This document shows, piece after piece, positions 37,187-46,106 of a stretch of 64,000 nucleotides of DNA. The position numbers and the translations under genes are program-made. Every line of letters begins with the position of its first letter. Within the stretch, counting starts at the first letter, position 1. This stretch comes from RUG714 sp964623515 (GTDB taxonomy: Bacteria > Bacillota > Clostridia > Oscillospirales > Acutalibacteraceae). The stretch is from assembly GCA_964623515.1 (NCBI GenBank), contig CAZURV010000001.1, positions 1 to 64,000 on the forward strand, written 5' to 3'. The notes under the pieces were generated by a model, which worked only from the letters and a program-made list of their open reading frames with translations, was not told the DNA's origin and searched no databases.

Positions 37187-39032
37187 CTATATCCCTCGCC
37201 ATTGATTCGGCATCAAGTCCGTATTTTCTGAGTTGATCTTCAACCGAAGCAGGTTTGACAAAAGTATTGTCCACAGCGGTCAAATTGAAATTACCGATAT
37301 ATTTTTTTTGTTCAAGCAGATTGGCGAATCCCTCGCCGACACATCCGGATTTTATGCTTTCTTCATAAAAATAAATGTTCTTAAATTCAGCGGCTTTCGT
37401 TACGGCGTCTTCAGATATAGGCTTAACCTTATTAAGTTTTATAACAGTAAGTGGCATACCTTGTTGCTTTAACATTTCAGCTGCTGTACACGCATTGGAA
37501 AACAACCTTCCGTAAGTTACCAAAACAGCATTACAGGAATCAGAATCACCGTAAATCTGATAATCGGAATCCTCCATACGATAATCTTCGGGAAGCGGAA
37601 ACTCTTTGCCTCTCGGATACCTGACCGCGCAGGCATACTGTTCTTTGTAAAGTGCATTATACATATGATGCGCAAGCTCCGCATAGGAAGCGGGCGCATA
37701 AACAACCATATCTGGAATGGTATTGAGCATCGGAATATCAAAAAGGCCCTGATGCGTCTCACCATCCTCGCCTACAAATCCGGCTCGGTCCACAGCGATA
37801 ATTATTTTTACCTGTTGAAGAGATATGTCATGAATAATCTGATCGTAAGACCGCTGAAGGAATGTGGAGTAAACGGCAAAAAACGGAAGCATACCGTTTT
37901 TCGCCAATCCGGAAGAGAAAGTGACAGCATGCTGTTCTGCAATGCCAACGTCAAAATACCTATGCGGGTGATCTTCCCTAAACTTGTCAAGCCCTGTGCC
38001 GGACGGCATAGCCGCCGTAACCGCACAGACTCTCTTATCTTTATCGGCAAAAGAACATATGGCCTTGCTGAAAGCTTTTGAAAAATTCATACCCGAAACT
38101 GCAGTTTCACCGCTGTCCTTATTAAATTTTCCGATGCCGTGAAACTTTTCCGGATCAGCTTCCGCGTATTTATAACCTTTGCCCTTCACTGTGTCAACAT
38201 GAACAATCACAGGCGCATCGACGCTTGCGGCAACGCTGAAAATATCTACAAGGCTGTCTGTATTGTGGCCGTCCACCGGGCCGAGATAACCATAACCCAA
38301 ATCCTCAAAAAACGAGCTGTGGTAAAGCATGCTCTTGAGGAAATATTTATATTTAACAATTCGTCTTCTTAACATTCTGCCGAAAAACGGAATTTTAGCA
38401 ATTGCATTGTCGATTCGCTTCTTATTTATGTAATAGCGTTTGCTGGAGCGTATTTTTGTAAAAAACGAAGCAAGGGAACTTGTATTTTTGGATATAGACA
38501 TCTGATTGTCGTTTATTACAATAATCAAATTATCCGCACCGTGCGCCGCATTGTTAAGCCCTTCATAAGCTTCACCGCCGGTCAGGGATCCATCCCCGAT
38601 AACAGCGATAACTTTACCTTTTTCACCCTTTATTTTTTTTGCCATTGCAAGCCCGTAAGCGGCGGAAATAGAGGTGCTGCTGTGCCCGCTGAAGAACACA
38701 TCGTGAACGCTCTCACGCGGGTTTGTGAAGCCTGAAATTCCGCCCTCGGTTCGCAACGACGAAAAATCATCGAATCTTCCAGTTAAGAGTTTATGCGCAT
38801 AACACTGATGCCCGACGTCCCAGACAATCTGATCTTCGGGAGTAGAGAAAACTCTGTGCAGCGCAACAGTAAGCTCAACGATTCCGAGATTTGAGGCAAG
38901 ATGCCCTCCGTTTGCAGAAACGGTATCTAAAATTTCTTCTCTGATTTCATTGCATAATTCGGGAAGCTCGGCTTTATTCAGTTTTTTTACATCAGACGGA
39001 GAATGGATTCTCCGCAGTATTTCATAGCTCAT
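37170..39032 (-). CDS. dxs: 1-deoxy-D-xylulose-5-phosphate synthase
   Basis: The TPP enzyme that begins the MEP isoprenoid pathway from pyruvate and glyceraldehyde-3-phosphate. The 620-aa protein has the GDGSLTGGEAYEGLNNA TPP motif (about 150), and the transketolase-like DRAGFVGEDGETHQG region. It opens a six-gene operon with its own promoter. ispA, acting later in the same pathway, is the adjacent upstream gene. Confidence 0.97.
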   Translation of the reverse strand: MSYEILRRIHSPSDVKKLNKAELPELCNEIREEILDTVSANGGHLASNLGIVELTVALHRVFSTPEDQIVWDVGHQCYAHKLLTGRFDDFSSLRTEGGISGFTNPRESVHDVFFSGHSSTSISAAYGLAMAKKIKGEKGKVIAVIGDGSLTGGEAYEGLNNAAHGADNLIIVINDNQMSISKNTSSLASFFTKIRSSKRYYINKKRIDNAIAKIPFFGRMLRRRIVKYKYFLKSMLYHSSFFEDLGYGYLGPVDGHNTDSLVDIFSVAASVDAPVIVHVDTVKGKGYKYAEADPEKFHGIGKFNKDSGETAVSGMNFSKAFSKAICSFADKDKRVCAVTAAMPSGTGLDKFREDHPHRYFDVGIAEQHAVTFSSGLAKNGMLPFFAVYSTFLQRSYDQIIHDISLQQVKIIIAVDRAGFVGEDGETHQGLFDIPMLNTIPDMVVYAPASYAELAHHMYNALYKEQYACAVRYPRGKEFPLPEDYRMEDSDYQIYGDSDSCNAVLVTYGRLFSNACTAAEMLKQQGMPLTVIKLNKVKPISEDAVTKAAEFKNIYFYEESIKSGCVGEGFANLLEQKKYIGNFNLTAVDNTFVKPASVEDQLRKYGLDAESMARDIGENFE

Positions 39033-39082
39033 AATTTATTCTTAAATAAAACTTAGTTAAAGCAACACAATAAATATTTAAA

Positions 39083-39111
39083 ATTATATCATAATCATTG
39101 CTAACATTCAA
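39083..39111 (-). promoter_or_regulatory. Sigma-A promoter for the dxs operon
   Basis: TTGAAT (39106-39111), 17 nt, TATAAT (39083-39088) on the minus strand, about 50 nt before the dxs start. Confidence 0.75.
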
Positions 39112-39148
39112 CCACAAACAGTATAACCGATGATTATCCTACAGAAAG

Positions 39149-40033
39149 CTATCGTTCTCGCGACGCCAAACGCAAGGCAAATTCTTTTAAAAAAGCACCC
39201 TTGCCGCCGTAGCTTTCTGCGATTTTAACAGCTTTTTCCGTCAGCCTGTCCACTTCTGCCGAAGCCTTCGCAACACCCATAACAGACGTATACGTTGATT
39301 TCCCGTTTGCTACATCACTGCCTATGGGTTTGCCGAGTTTAGATTCATCGCCGATATTGTCCAGAATATCATCCACAATCTGAAAGGCAAGTCCAATACA
39401 TCTCCCGTATTCTTCGGCATCTGCGATTTCTTTTTCGGAAGCACCTGCACAAATTGCTCCGATTTGGCACGGAGCGATTATCATTTTTCCTGTTTTCAGA
39501 GAATGAATAATCTTAAGCCGATCAAGAGAAACCGACGCTCCCTCGCTCAGCAAATCAAGTGCCTGACCGCCTATCATACCGTCGATTCCCGAAGCCGCCG
39601 ATAAAATGTATCCCATTTTTAAAGCGGCATTGGCATCTTGTATATCCCCGAATTTATTAAAAAGGATTTCAAATGCAAAATTCAGCAGTGCATCCCCTGC
39701 CAGCAACGCGTAACTTTCCCCAAACTGCTTATGGCATGAAGGTTTACCGCGCCTCAAATTGTCATCGTCCATACAAGGTAAATCGTCATGAATCAGGCTG
39801 TAAGTATGAATCATCTCAACCGCACAGGCATACGGCAATGCGCTCTGCATACTACCACCCGCAACTTCACAGAAAGCCAGTGCAAGAACTGGCCTGATCC
39901 GTTTTCCGCCGTTCATAAGACTGTATCGCATAGCATCCGGCACAATTCCCTGTTGTTTCACAGAACTTATATAAAATGCAAGTTTTTCTTCTACTGCGTT
40001 GCCGTAAAGTTCAAGCTGTTTACGGAAATTCAT
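39149..40033 (-). CDS. ispA: Polyprenyl diphosphate synthase (farnesyl/geranylgeranyl type)
   Basis: The 294-aa enzyme condenses IPP with allylic diphosphates. The first aspartate-rich motif is DDLPCMDDDNLRRG (about 84) and the second is DDILD (about 228). The insertion in the first motif (DDxxxxD) fits bacterial farnesyl or geranylgeranyl synthases. It overlaps xseB by 4 nt and ends the nusB operon. Confidence 0.95.
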   Translation of the reverse strand: MNFRKQLELYGNAVEEKLAFYISSVKQQGIVPDAMRYSLMNGGKRIRPVLALAFCEVAGGSMQSALPYACAVEMIHTYSLIHDDLPCMDDDNLRRGKPSCHKQFGESYALLAGDALLNFAFEILFNKFGDIQDANAALKMGYILSAASGIDGMIGGQALDLLSEGASVSLDRLKIIHSLKTGKMIIAPCQIGAICAGASEKEIADAEEYGRCIGLAFQIVDDILDNIGDESKLGKPIGSDVANGKSTYTSVMGVAKASAEVDRLTEKAVKIAESYGGKGAFLKEFALRLASRER

Positions 40034-40218
40034 TTTTCTTCCTCAATCTTTCTGATTTTATTTTCCTGCTTATTTAAATATTCATCACAAAATTTTATCA
40101 GCTTAATCCCTCGTTCATACAAGCCGAAAGATTCGTCCATCGTTTCCTTTTCATTTTCAAGCTTACTTACAATCTCTTCCAGCTCTTCCATCGCCTTTTC
40201 ATAAGTTAATTCATCCAT
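40030..40218 (-). CDS. xseB: Exodeoxyribonuclease VII small subunit
   Basis: The 62-aa helical protein has the family pattern YEKAMEELEEIVSKLE...LYERGIKL. It coats XseA to form ExoVII, which degrades single-stranded DNA. It follows xseA by 6 nt. Confidence 0.95.
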   Translation of the reverse strand: MDELTYEKAMEELEEIVSKLENEKETMDESFGLYERGIKLIKFCDEYLNKQENKIRKIEEEK

Positions 40219-40224
40219 GTTCTG

Positions 40225-41424
40225 TTACTCCTTTTCGATTACTGAACACTTTGCGCCGCCCTCGGCAAATTTGATGTGTAAAATTTCCCCTTCATCTATC
40301 TCAGATGAAGATCTTACCGCTCTGCCATCTTTCAAAGCCAGCGCGTATCCTCTTGCCAGAACCTTCAGCGGGCTGAGTGATTCAAGTCTGCCGGCAAAAA
40401 GTTTAACCCGTTGCTGTTCGCTTTCGGTTAAAGTTTTTATTCTGGATGTCAAACGCTTTTCCGTTTTATCCACAAGCAGCCTGTTCTCTTCAATAATAAA
40501 TCCTATATTGTTTAAGCAAGGACGGCTCCGCAAACCTTTCAGCCTGTTCCTTTCGGTTTCAAGCCTTGAAAAAATAAGCCTATCCAATACATCCTTTTTA
40601 ATTTTCAGTATGGCATGAAGTTCTGCAATATCCGGCACTGCAAGTTCTGCCGCCGCCGAAGGAGTTGGTGCGCGCAAATCGGAGACAAAATCGCAGATAG
40701 TAAAATCGGTTTCGTGCCCGACTGCGGAAATAACGGGAATTTCACATGCAAATATTGCTCTGGCGAGTTTTTCATCGTTAAATGCCCATAAATCCTCTGC
40801 CGAGCCTCCACCCCTACCGATAATAATAATATCGCAACTTTTTTCACTGTTTAATTGACGCACCGCTTCGGTAAGTTGTTGCGCCGCGCTTTCTCCTTGA
40901 ACCTGAACGGGCACCAAATCAATGGAAGCAATCGGATATCGCCTCGAAATTACGTTTTGTATATCATGGAGCACGGCACCATCCGGTGAAGTGATGACTC
41001 CGATTCTCGACGGATATTTCGGCAACTCTTTTTTGTGTTCTGCAGAAAACAAACCTTCTTGTTCGAGTTTTTCCTTAAGTTGTTCATAAGCAAGATTCAA
41101 TCCGCCGAGTCCTTTCGGTTGCATATCCTCTACATAAAGCTGATAAACACCGTCCCGTTCAAAAACGGATAAACGCGCCTTGACAAGCACTTTCATTCCG
41201 TTTTCGGGAATAAATTTAATATGCTCGTTATATGCTCTGAACATAACAGCCTTAACTACCGCCTTATCGTCTTTAAGGGAAAAATAATAGTGCCCTGAAC
41301 GATAATGATTCGTGAAATTAGAAATTTCACCACTGATATAGAGATTTCTAAAAACAGGGATTTCATCAATCAGGGATTTCAGATAATTATTCAATTGGCT
41401 TACAGATAAAACTAACTGTTCCAT
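40225..41424 (-). CDS. xseA: Exodeoxyribonuclease VII large subunit
   Basis: The 399-aa subunit starts with an OB-fold (LYISGEISNFTNHYRSGHYYFSLKD in pieces at about 27-52) and has the catalytic GRGGGSAEDLWAFNDE segment and HETDFTICDFVSDLRAPTPSAAAE region, then a coiled coil. It overlaps the TsaD paralogue by 13 nt. Confidence 0.96.
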   Translation of the reverse strand: MEQLVLSVSQLNNYLKSLIDEIPVFRNLYISGEISNFTNHYRSGHYYFSLKDDKAVVKAVMFRAYNEHIKFIPENGMKVLVKARLSVFERDGVYQLYVEDMQPKGLGGLNLAYEQLKEKLEQEGLFSAEHKKELPKYPSRIGVITSPDGAVLHDIQNVISRRYPIASIDLVPVQVQGESAAQQLTEAVRQLNSEKSCDIIIIGRGGGSAEDLWAFNDEKLARAIFACEIPVISAVGHETDFTICDFVSDLRAPTPSAAAELAVPDIAELHAILKIKKDVLDRLIFSRLETERNRLKGLRSRPCLNNIGFIIEENRLLVDKTEKRLTSRIKTLTESEQQRVKLFAGRLESLSPLKVLARGYALALKDGRAVRSSSEIDEGEILHIKFAEGGAKCSVIEKE

Positions 41425-42347
41425 TTTATACTTCCGTAAACTGCAACGCCCACTGCATTATCAGAAGAAAAGCCCGGCGCACAGAAATAAACATTCTTTT
41501 CATTTCCGAGAGATTTTCTGAAAAGAGTATTCTCCGCTACACCGCCTGCAAAACAAATCGGAATATCGCCATACTGATTTGTAACTCTTTTTTTCATTTC
41601 CATTATTGTATTTAAAAGATAATCAATCGTAAATTTGGCGGTGTCTGCTCTGCTTTCTCCGCTTTTTATCATTTTTTCGGCAAGATTTTGAAGTCCGGAC
41701 AGGCAGCAGTCCATACCCTTAAAAGTTGCTTTGCGTTTAAAAACCGCTGAAGATGAAGAAGCCAGCGTGTCAAGCTGTGATCCTGCGGGAAAATCAAGTC
41801 CGAGCAAAGCTCCTATGCGGTCAACAGCCTGTCCCGCTTTCAAATCGAGGCTTTGTGCCACCGTCTCCGCATTTATAACATAGTCAGAAGGTGTAACATA
41901 TAGACACTGCGTTGTACCGCCGCTTAAATGAAAGCAAAGAAACGGTTCTGACAAAAGTTCAAGTATATTCGCACTGTATAAGCATGCGAGGATATGCCCT
42001 TTTTGGTGGGTTGTTTCATAAACAGGTACATGTAAAACCGAAGCGATATTTTTTGCCGCCGAAAGCCCGGCAAGGAAGCACGGCATATAGGAATTTGCCG
42101 TACCGCAAGGCTTTGAGGAAACAGAAACGGCAGATACGGTGCACGGCGCGCTTTTCATCAGTTCATCTATCATTTCGGGCAGCTGAAGCGTGTGATGAAA
42201 CAGCGCTTCACTCTGCCTTAGCCCGATTTCTCCTTTTCTGACGGGAAGAAGTTTTTTAAGAGTTACGGCTATTTTGCCCGAATCCAAATCATAAAGTGCG
42301 GCGCTGGTTGTATAGTTGCTTGTGTCAATCCCTAAAATACAGTTCAT
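41412..42347 (-). CDS. TsaD/Gcp-like (peptidase M22 family) protein
   Basis: The 311-aa protein has the ASKHA ATPase fold of TsaD: it starts LGIDTSNYTTSAAL and has GGVAEN near the end. The metal-binding HxxxH of TsaD is present only as HQKGH (about 110). This type is a second, shorter Gcp paralogue found in Clostridia, distinct from the tRNA t6A enzyme; its job is unknown. It overlaps nusB and xseA, so it is co-translated with them. Confidence 0.75.
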   Translation of the reverse strand: MNCILGIDTSNYTTSAALYDLDSGKIAVTLKKLLPVRKGEIGLRQSEALFHHTLQLPEMIDELMKSAPCTVSAVSVSSKPCGTANSYMPCFLAGLSAAKNIASVLHVPVYETTHQKGHILACLYSANILELLSEPFLCFHLSGGTTQCLYVTPSDYVINAETVAQSLDLKAGQAVDRIGALLGLDFPAGSQLDTLASSSSAVFKRKATFKGMDCCLSGLQNLAEKMIKSGESRADTAKFTIDYLLNTIMEMKKRVTNQYGDIPICFAGGVAENTLFRKSLGNEKNVYFCAPGFSSDNAVGVAVYGSIKWNS

Positions 42348-42745
42348 TGTTTTCCTCTTGAAATACAGCCGAGAATACCGTTGACAAACACATAATCTCT
42401 TTCTGCACCGTATTTTTTAACCAGTTCCACAGCTTCGTTTATTGAAACGGAATCCGGTATGTCATCGCAAAACATAATTTCATACACGGCAAGTCTGAGT
42501 ACGGCAAGTGTCGTTTTCGGAAGTCTCTCAATCTTCCAGCCAACCGCAAGCCTGTTTGCAATTAAAGTATCAAGTTCCTTTTTTTTATCTATAACACCAT
42601 GCAGAAGGCGCAATGTAAATTCATTTTCACGATACTCTCCCGAAAGAGTCGCCGCGTCAACAATGGAATCAATGCCTGCATCTCCGCTGAATATTTCTGA
42701 AAATAAAAGCGTAAAAGCCTGTTCCCTCGCTTCATTTCTGTTCAT
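42344..42745 (-). CDS. nusB: Transcription antitermination factor NusB
   Basis: The 133-aa all-helical protein shows the NusB pattern: NRNEAREQAFTLLFS at the start and YEIMFCDDIPDSVSINEAVELVKKY in pieces at about 87-112. It binds boxA RNA with S10 in rRNA antitermination. It is the first gene of its operon, with a leader containing a hairpin. Confidence 0.95.
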   Translation of the reverse strand: MNRNEAREQAFTLLFSEIFSGDAGIDSIVDAATLSGEYRENEFTLRLLHGVIDKKKELDTLIANRLAVGWKIERLPKTTLAVLRLAVYEIMFCDDIPDSVSINEAVELVKKYGAERDYVFVNGILGCISRGKQ

Positions 42746-42764
42746 ATATTCCTCCCTGTAAGCT

Positions 42765-42796
42765 TAGGCATAGAATCGTTGCATACACTATGCCTA
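42765..42796 (-). promoter_or_regulatory. Hairpin in the nusB leader
   Basis: TAGGCATAG (42765-42773) pairs with CTATGCCTA (42788-42796) over a 14-nt loop, just upstream of the nusB ribosome binding site. No T-run follows, so it is not a terminator; a regulatory role is only possible. Confidence 0.3.
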
Positions 42797-42804
42797 AACA
42801 TAAA

Positions 42805-42833
42805 AATAAGCGCAGCATAAATCTACGCTTATT
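42805..42833 (-). terminator. Terminator of the spoIIIA operon
   Basis: AATAAGCG/CGCTTATT with an inner 2-bp extension, followed on the minus strand by TTTTTATG, 31 nt after the spoIIIAH stop. The right arm overlaps the -10 of the nusB promoter. Confidence 0.7.
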
Positions 42834-42859
42834 ATAGCAAAATATTATAATATATGCAA
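42831..42859 (-). promoter_or_regulatory. Sigma-A promoter for the nusB operon
   Basis: TTGCAT (42854-42859), 17 nt, TATAAT (42831-42836) on the minus strand. The start point would fall inside the spoIIIA terminator stem. Confidence 0.65.
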
Positions 42860-42863
42860 GCGT

Positions 42864-43400
42864 TCACCCGGCAGTGCTGACAGTTATTTTTGAAGCGTCA
42901 GTATTCGCTTTGTTCTGAACAATTTCTTTAATCTGAAGCGCCGTTGATTCATCAAGCTTTTCGCTATTCACAACAACTTCGCATGTTGATTCCCCAAGAA
43001 CCACTACACACTCACTGATGCCTTTTGCAAGAATGAGCGTTTCTATGTCACTTTCCAGCGCCGCTCGCTCGCTGAGTTTCGAATACATCGATACAGCCTC
43101 TTTCTTTTCATCGCTGGAGGCCTTGTCGTTATCAATCACTTCATTGAGTTTTTCCAGAGTTTCATCCATAGTCTTCTGCCGTTTCAACTTGGACTCCGCA
43201 AAATAAGAGCTTGTGGTTGCATTGACATACTGCGCTTCTCCAAGCTTTTCCGAAGCTGTTGTTGTGTTTGATGTTTTAAGAGATATATTTGAACTAAAAT
43301 ACCAATTGACAAACAGTCCGGCACCTAAAACGAATACCATTGCCGCCGCTACAATCTGCCTTTTTCTGTTTACTTTCTTCTCTGTTGCTGAACTACTCAC
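42864..43400 (-). CDS. spoIIIAH: Stage III sporulation protein AH
   Basis: The 178-aa protein has a short cytosolic tail, one membrane segment (about 16-34) and a YscJ/FliF-like ring-forming domain (about 90-178, ending in KITVSTAG). In the mother-cell membrane it binds forespore SpoIIQ to form the feeding-tube channel. It overlaps spoIIIAG by 8 nt and is last in the operon. The forespore partner may be the intact LytM protein at 16920-17627. Confidence 0.93.
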   Translation of the reverse strand: MSSSATEKKVNRKRQIVAAAMVFVLGAGLFVNWYFSSNISLKTSNTTTASEKLGEAQYVNATTSSYFAESKLKRQKTMDETLEKLNEVIDNDKASSDEKKEAVSMYSKLSERAALESDIETLILAKGISECVVVLGESTCEVVVNSEKLDESTALQIKEIVQNKANTDASKITVSTAG

Positions 43401-43926
43401 CGGTTGTTCCTCCTTTTGATACGCTTACTTTTGCCGTGGACACACCCAGCCCGGCAGTTACACTGTTAATCACAGCCTGCTTTACAGCAATGTTATCGGC
43501 ACCCTCACAAATAACAATCACGCCACGGATTTTAGGGCGTATTTCCTTTTCGAGAAGTGCGCTTTTTGTATCGTCTGTGATAACATATTTTTTATTTATA
43601 TCGGAATCGGTTGATTCTCCGTCTTTTTTATATGAAGAATCCTCATCCGCTATATATTTATTTTCGGAACTACTATCAAGCGTTATAAAAACGCTGACAT
43701 TACCGATTCCTTCAATCTTAACCAGAATATCCGTAAGTTCTGTTTCAAGATATTCTTCATATTCATTCAGGTTTTCCGTACAGATAACGTCTTCGGTTCC
43801 TTTATCATTGTCAGGAAAATAACCTGACAGGAATAGCAGAACTACAGCCGCTGCTCCGATAATTATAAAAAGCTTTATTCTTTTATCGGGAGACGCAAGT
43901 TCTTTCAGCTTTTCATTCCATTTCAT
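43393..43926 (-). CDS. spoIIIAG: Stage III sporulation protein AG
   Basis: A 177-aa single-pass protein (membrane segment about 18-35) with a ring-building motif domain (LETELTDILVKIEGIGNVSV in pieces at about 57-80, then RPKIRGVIVICEGADN). SpoIIIAG forms a large ring in the SpoIIIA-SpoIIQ channel. It overlaps spoIIIAF by 14 nt. Confidence 0.95.
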   Translation of the reverse strand: MKWNEKLKELASPDKRIKLFIIIGAAAVVLLFLSGYFPDNDKGTEDVICTENLNEYEEYLETELTDILVKIEGIGNVSVFITLDSSSENKYIADEDSSYKKDGESTDSDINKKYVITDDTKSALLEKEIRPKIRGVIVICEGADNIAVKQAVINSVTAGLGVSTAKVSVSKGGTTGE

Positions 43927-44392
43927 CGCTTACCACTTCCGCATTTAAACGGAACTCTTTTTGTATCAGACGAACCGTTTTTGTTATTTCATTCTTTTTT
44001 TCCACTTTTATTTTAATCTCCTTAATGTTTATGCTGTTGTTTTCATCAGTATTCATACAAACATTTATACTGTTGCATTTTATTTTATTCACTTTCAGAA
44101 GCTCCGTTATCTTGGATTCAACCTCATCTTCCGCCGCAGATATCTGCTGCTCTGTCAGAATCCGATTGTAGTCATCAAACGTCATTTCCGAATTTTCAAG
44201 AAAATCACCGCTGAAATCAAAACTTATCGCTTCACTGCCGGCAAACGGTGCAATAAACGATGCAATAAGAAAAACCGAAACGATGATTTTCATTACTTTC
44301 CAATTTGAATTTTTCGGTACAATCAGAGAAATTATTCCGCCGACAGCGCAGGCAGATGCCACGCCGATAGCCCATATGCGCAAAGTGTTCAT
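43913..44392 (-). CDS. spoIIIAF: Stage III sporulation protein AF
   Basis: The 159-aa protein has two N-terminal membrane segments (about 7-25 and 34-52) and a C-terminal ring-building-like domain ending in RLIQKEFRLNAEVV. It is a channel-complex component. It overlaps spoIIIAE by 4 nt. Confidence 0.93.
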   Translation of the reverse strand: MNTLRIWAIGVASACAVGGIISLIVPKNSNWKVMKIIVSVFLIASFIAPFAGSEAISFDFSGDFLENSEMTFDDYNRILTEQQISAAEDEVESKITELLKVNKIKCNSINVCMNTDENNSINIKEIKIKVEKKNEITKTVRLIQKEFRLNAEVVSDEME

Positions 44393-45525
44393 AAATTACC
44401 TTTTACCAGCATAATCATTCCTGTATTTACAACAAAGAGTAGAATGATAAAAACAATAATAACAAGCAGAACCGTAATGATTGATGCAATGGTTTTAAAC
44501 ATATTTTCCATTACTTTCTGCCCCATCATACCCGCCGTAAATCCCGCACAGTGAAAAACCGCAAGCCAAAGCAAGGTTTGAATACAAACAGGCATAAACA
44601 TAGCGGTTACAATCAAAATTGCCGCCGCTCCCACAACGTTTTTGGTAAGGCCGACATATGCGGTAACCGTATTGATTGAATCGCTTACGGCACCGCCTAT
44701 AACCGGAATAAAATTGCCAACCAAAAGTTTAGTTGCTTTCAGCCCAACCGAGTCTACGGATGAACCGATATTGCTTTTTATACCTAAAACGGAAAAGTAT
44801 ATGGATGAAAATATCCCGATTATGACACTCATATATTTCCGAACAGAAGCTATCATCGTATTTATTGGTATATCTTGATTGATTGCACCTATCAGACTTG
44901 TGCCGAGCATGATATTGCACGCAGGCATAGCCACGGAGGAACACAAAGTCGAAATAATCTCCGCAAGCGCAACGCTCAGTCCGTTAAACCCCACAGCGGT
45001 TGAAACTTTTCCGGACGAAGCAAGCAGTACGCACAAAACGGGTATAATCAGCAACATCAAATCAGACGCGCTTACAATTGCGCTGCCGACCGCGCTGATA
45101 CATTTGCTCAAAGGCTTTATCACCACCAACATCGTAAAAAGTCCCATACATATATCAAAAACAGAACTGCTGATTTTTTTGCCGAAGGAATTCGAAACAC
45201 CGCCTGTGAAAGAACCAAGAAAAGTTGTACCGACAAGAATCAGCAGGACTTTAAAAGGTTCTCGCCCTGCCTCGTTGAATATATCCGCAAACGCTTTGAA
45301 AAATCCGGAAAGAGAAACATCAAAAACTGCGTCGCTCGTGATTTCGTCTATTCCCGCTTTTTGAAGTATCTCTTTTGTTTGTTCATCAAGTCCATCAACA
45401 ATATCGTTTATGCCGGTCGACTCTAGCTGTTCTTTTTCCGTATCGGAAACATCAGCGGAAAAAGCCGTTATGCTGACGGCAGGTATAATAAAGATTAGCG
45501 TGAGAATAATTAAAAGTTTTTTCAT
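44389..45525 (-). CDS. spoIIIAE: Stage III sporulation protein AE
   Basis: The 378-aa polytopic membrane protein has a cleavable-looking signal (1-24) and about eight membrane segments from residue 85 on. GNFIPVIGGAVSDSINTV is a family landmark. It is the largest membrane part of the SpoIIIA export machine, with resemblance to permease components. Confidence 0.95.
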   Translation of the reverse strand: MKKLLIILTLIFIIPAVSITAFSADVSDTEKEQLESTGINDIVDGLDEQTKEILQKAGIDEITSDAVFDVSLSGFFKAFADIFNEAGREPFKVLLILVGTTFLGSFTGGVSNSFGKKISSSVFDICMGLFTMLVVIKPLSKCISAVGSAIVSASDLMLLIIPVLCVLLASSGKVSTAVGFNGLSVALAEIISTLCSSVAMPACNIMLGTSLIGAINQDIPINTMIASVRKYMSVIIGIFSSIYFSVLGIKSNIGSSVDSVGLKATKLLVGNFIPVIGGAVSDSINTVTAYVGLTKNVVGAAAILIVTAMFMPVCIQTLLWLAVFHCAGFTAGMMGQKVMENMFKTIASIITVLLVIIVFIILLFVVNTGMIMLVKGNL

Positions 45526-45905
45526 TGATTGATAAGTTCTGTAATGATTTTAAGTATCTCTCTGAGCATAGGCATGGAAAGAGCAAGAATCATCACTTTT
45601 CCCGCAAGAAGAATCTGGTTGCCCAGAGCACTGTAGCCCGAATCCTCGCAGGTGTCTGAAGCAAACTGTGCAAGCAGGCATATACCAAGACATTTAAGCA
45701 TGATTTTGAGATAGGAGAAATCCACATTGGTGCTTCTGAAAATATCTCCCATATCGCCCACTATTTCACCCAAAGCCGAAACGGCGAATAAAAATATACC
45801 TGTCCCTGCCGCGATGACAACGGCGGTAGCGTATTCGCTGTTATTCTTTTTCAGCTGAAGTGCGCAGAAGCACGCGGCAACAGCGATTACAACACATTTT
45901 ATCAT
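45522..45905 (-). CDS. spoIIIAD: Stage III sporulation protein AD
   Basis: The 127-aa protein has about four hydrophobic segments and the family pattern YLKIMLKCLGICLLAQFASDTCEDSG. It overlaps both spoIIIAE and spoIIIAC by 4 nt. Confidence 0.94.
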   Translation of the reverse strand: MIKCVVIAVAACFCALQLKKNNSEYATAVVIAAGTGIFLFAVSALGEIVGDMGDIFRSTNVDFSYLKIMLKCLGICLLAQFASDTCEDSGYSALGNQILLAGKVMILALSMPMLREILKIITELINQ

Positions 45906-46096
45906 AAGTCAAATATGGATTTAATCGTTTCAAAAAGATCACCAATCTCAGGAATAATCATCATAAGCACAACAATCAAACCGGCAAGCGTGGTTATCAT
46001 TGCCTGATCCTCCCTGCCCGAGCGTACCAGAAGCTGATTTAGAATTGCAACAATGATTCCTATCGCTGCGATTTTAAAAATAAAATTGATATCCAT
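45902..46096 (-). CDS. spoIIIAC: Stage III sporulation protein AC
   Basis: A 64-aa protein with two membrane helices, beginning MDINFIFKIAAIGI. I chose ATG 46096 because CGGAG lies 5 nt upstream and this matches the length of other SpoIIIAC proteins; the frame is open 6 codons further. spoIIIAB ends 11 nt upstream. Confidence 0.93.
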   Translation of the reverse strand: MDINFIFKIAAIGIIVAILNQLLVRSGREDQAMITTLAGLIVVLMMIIPEIGDLFETIKSIFDL

Positions 46097-46106
46097 TTTT
46101 ACTCCG

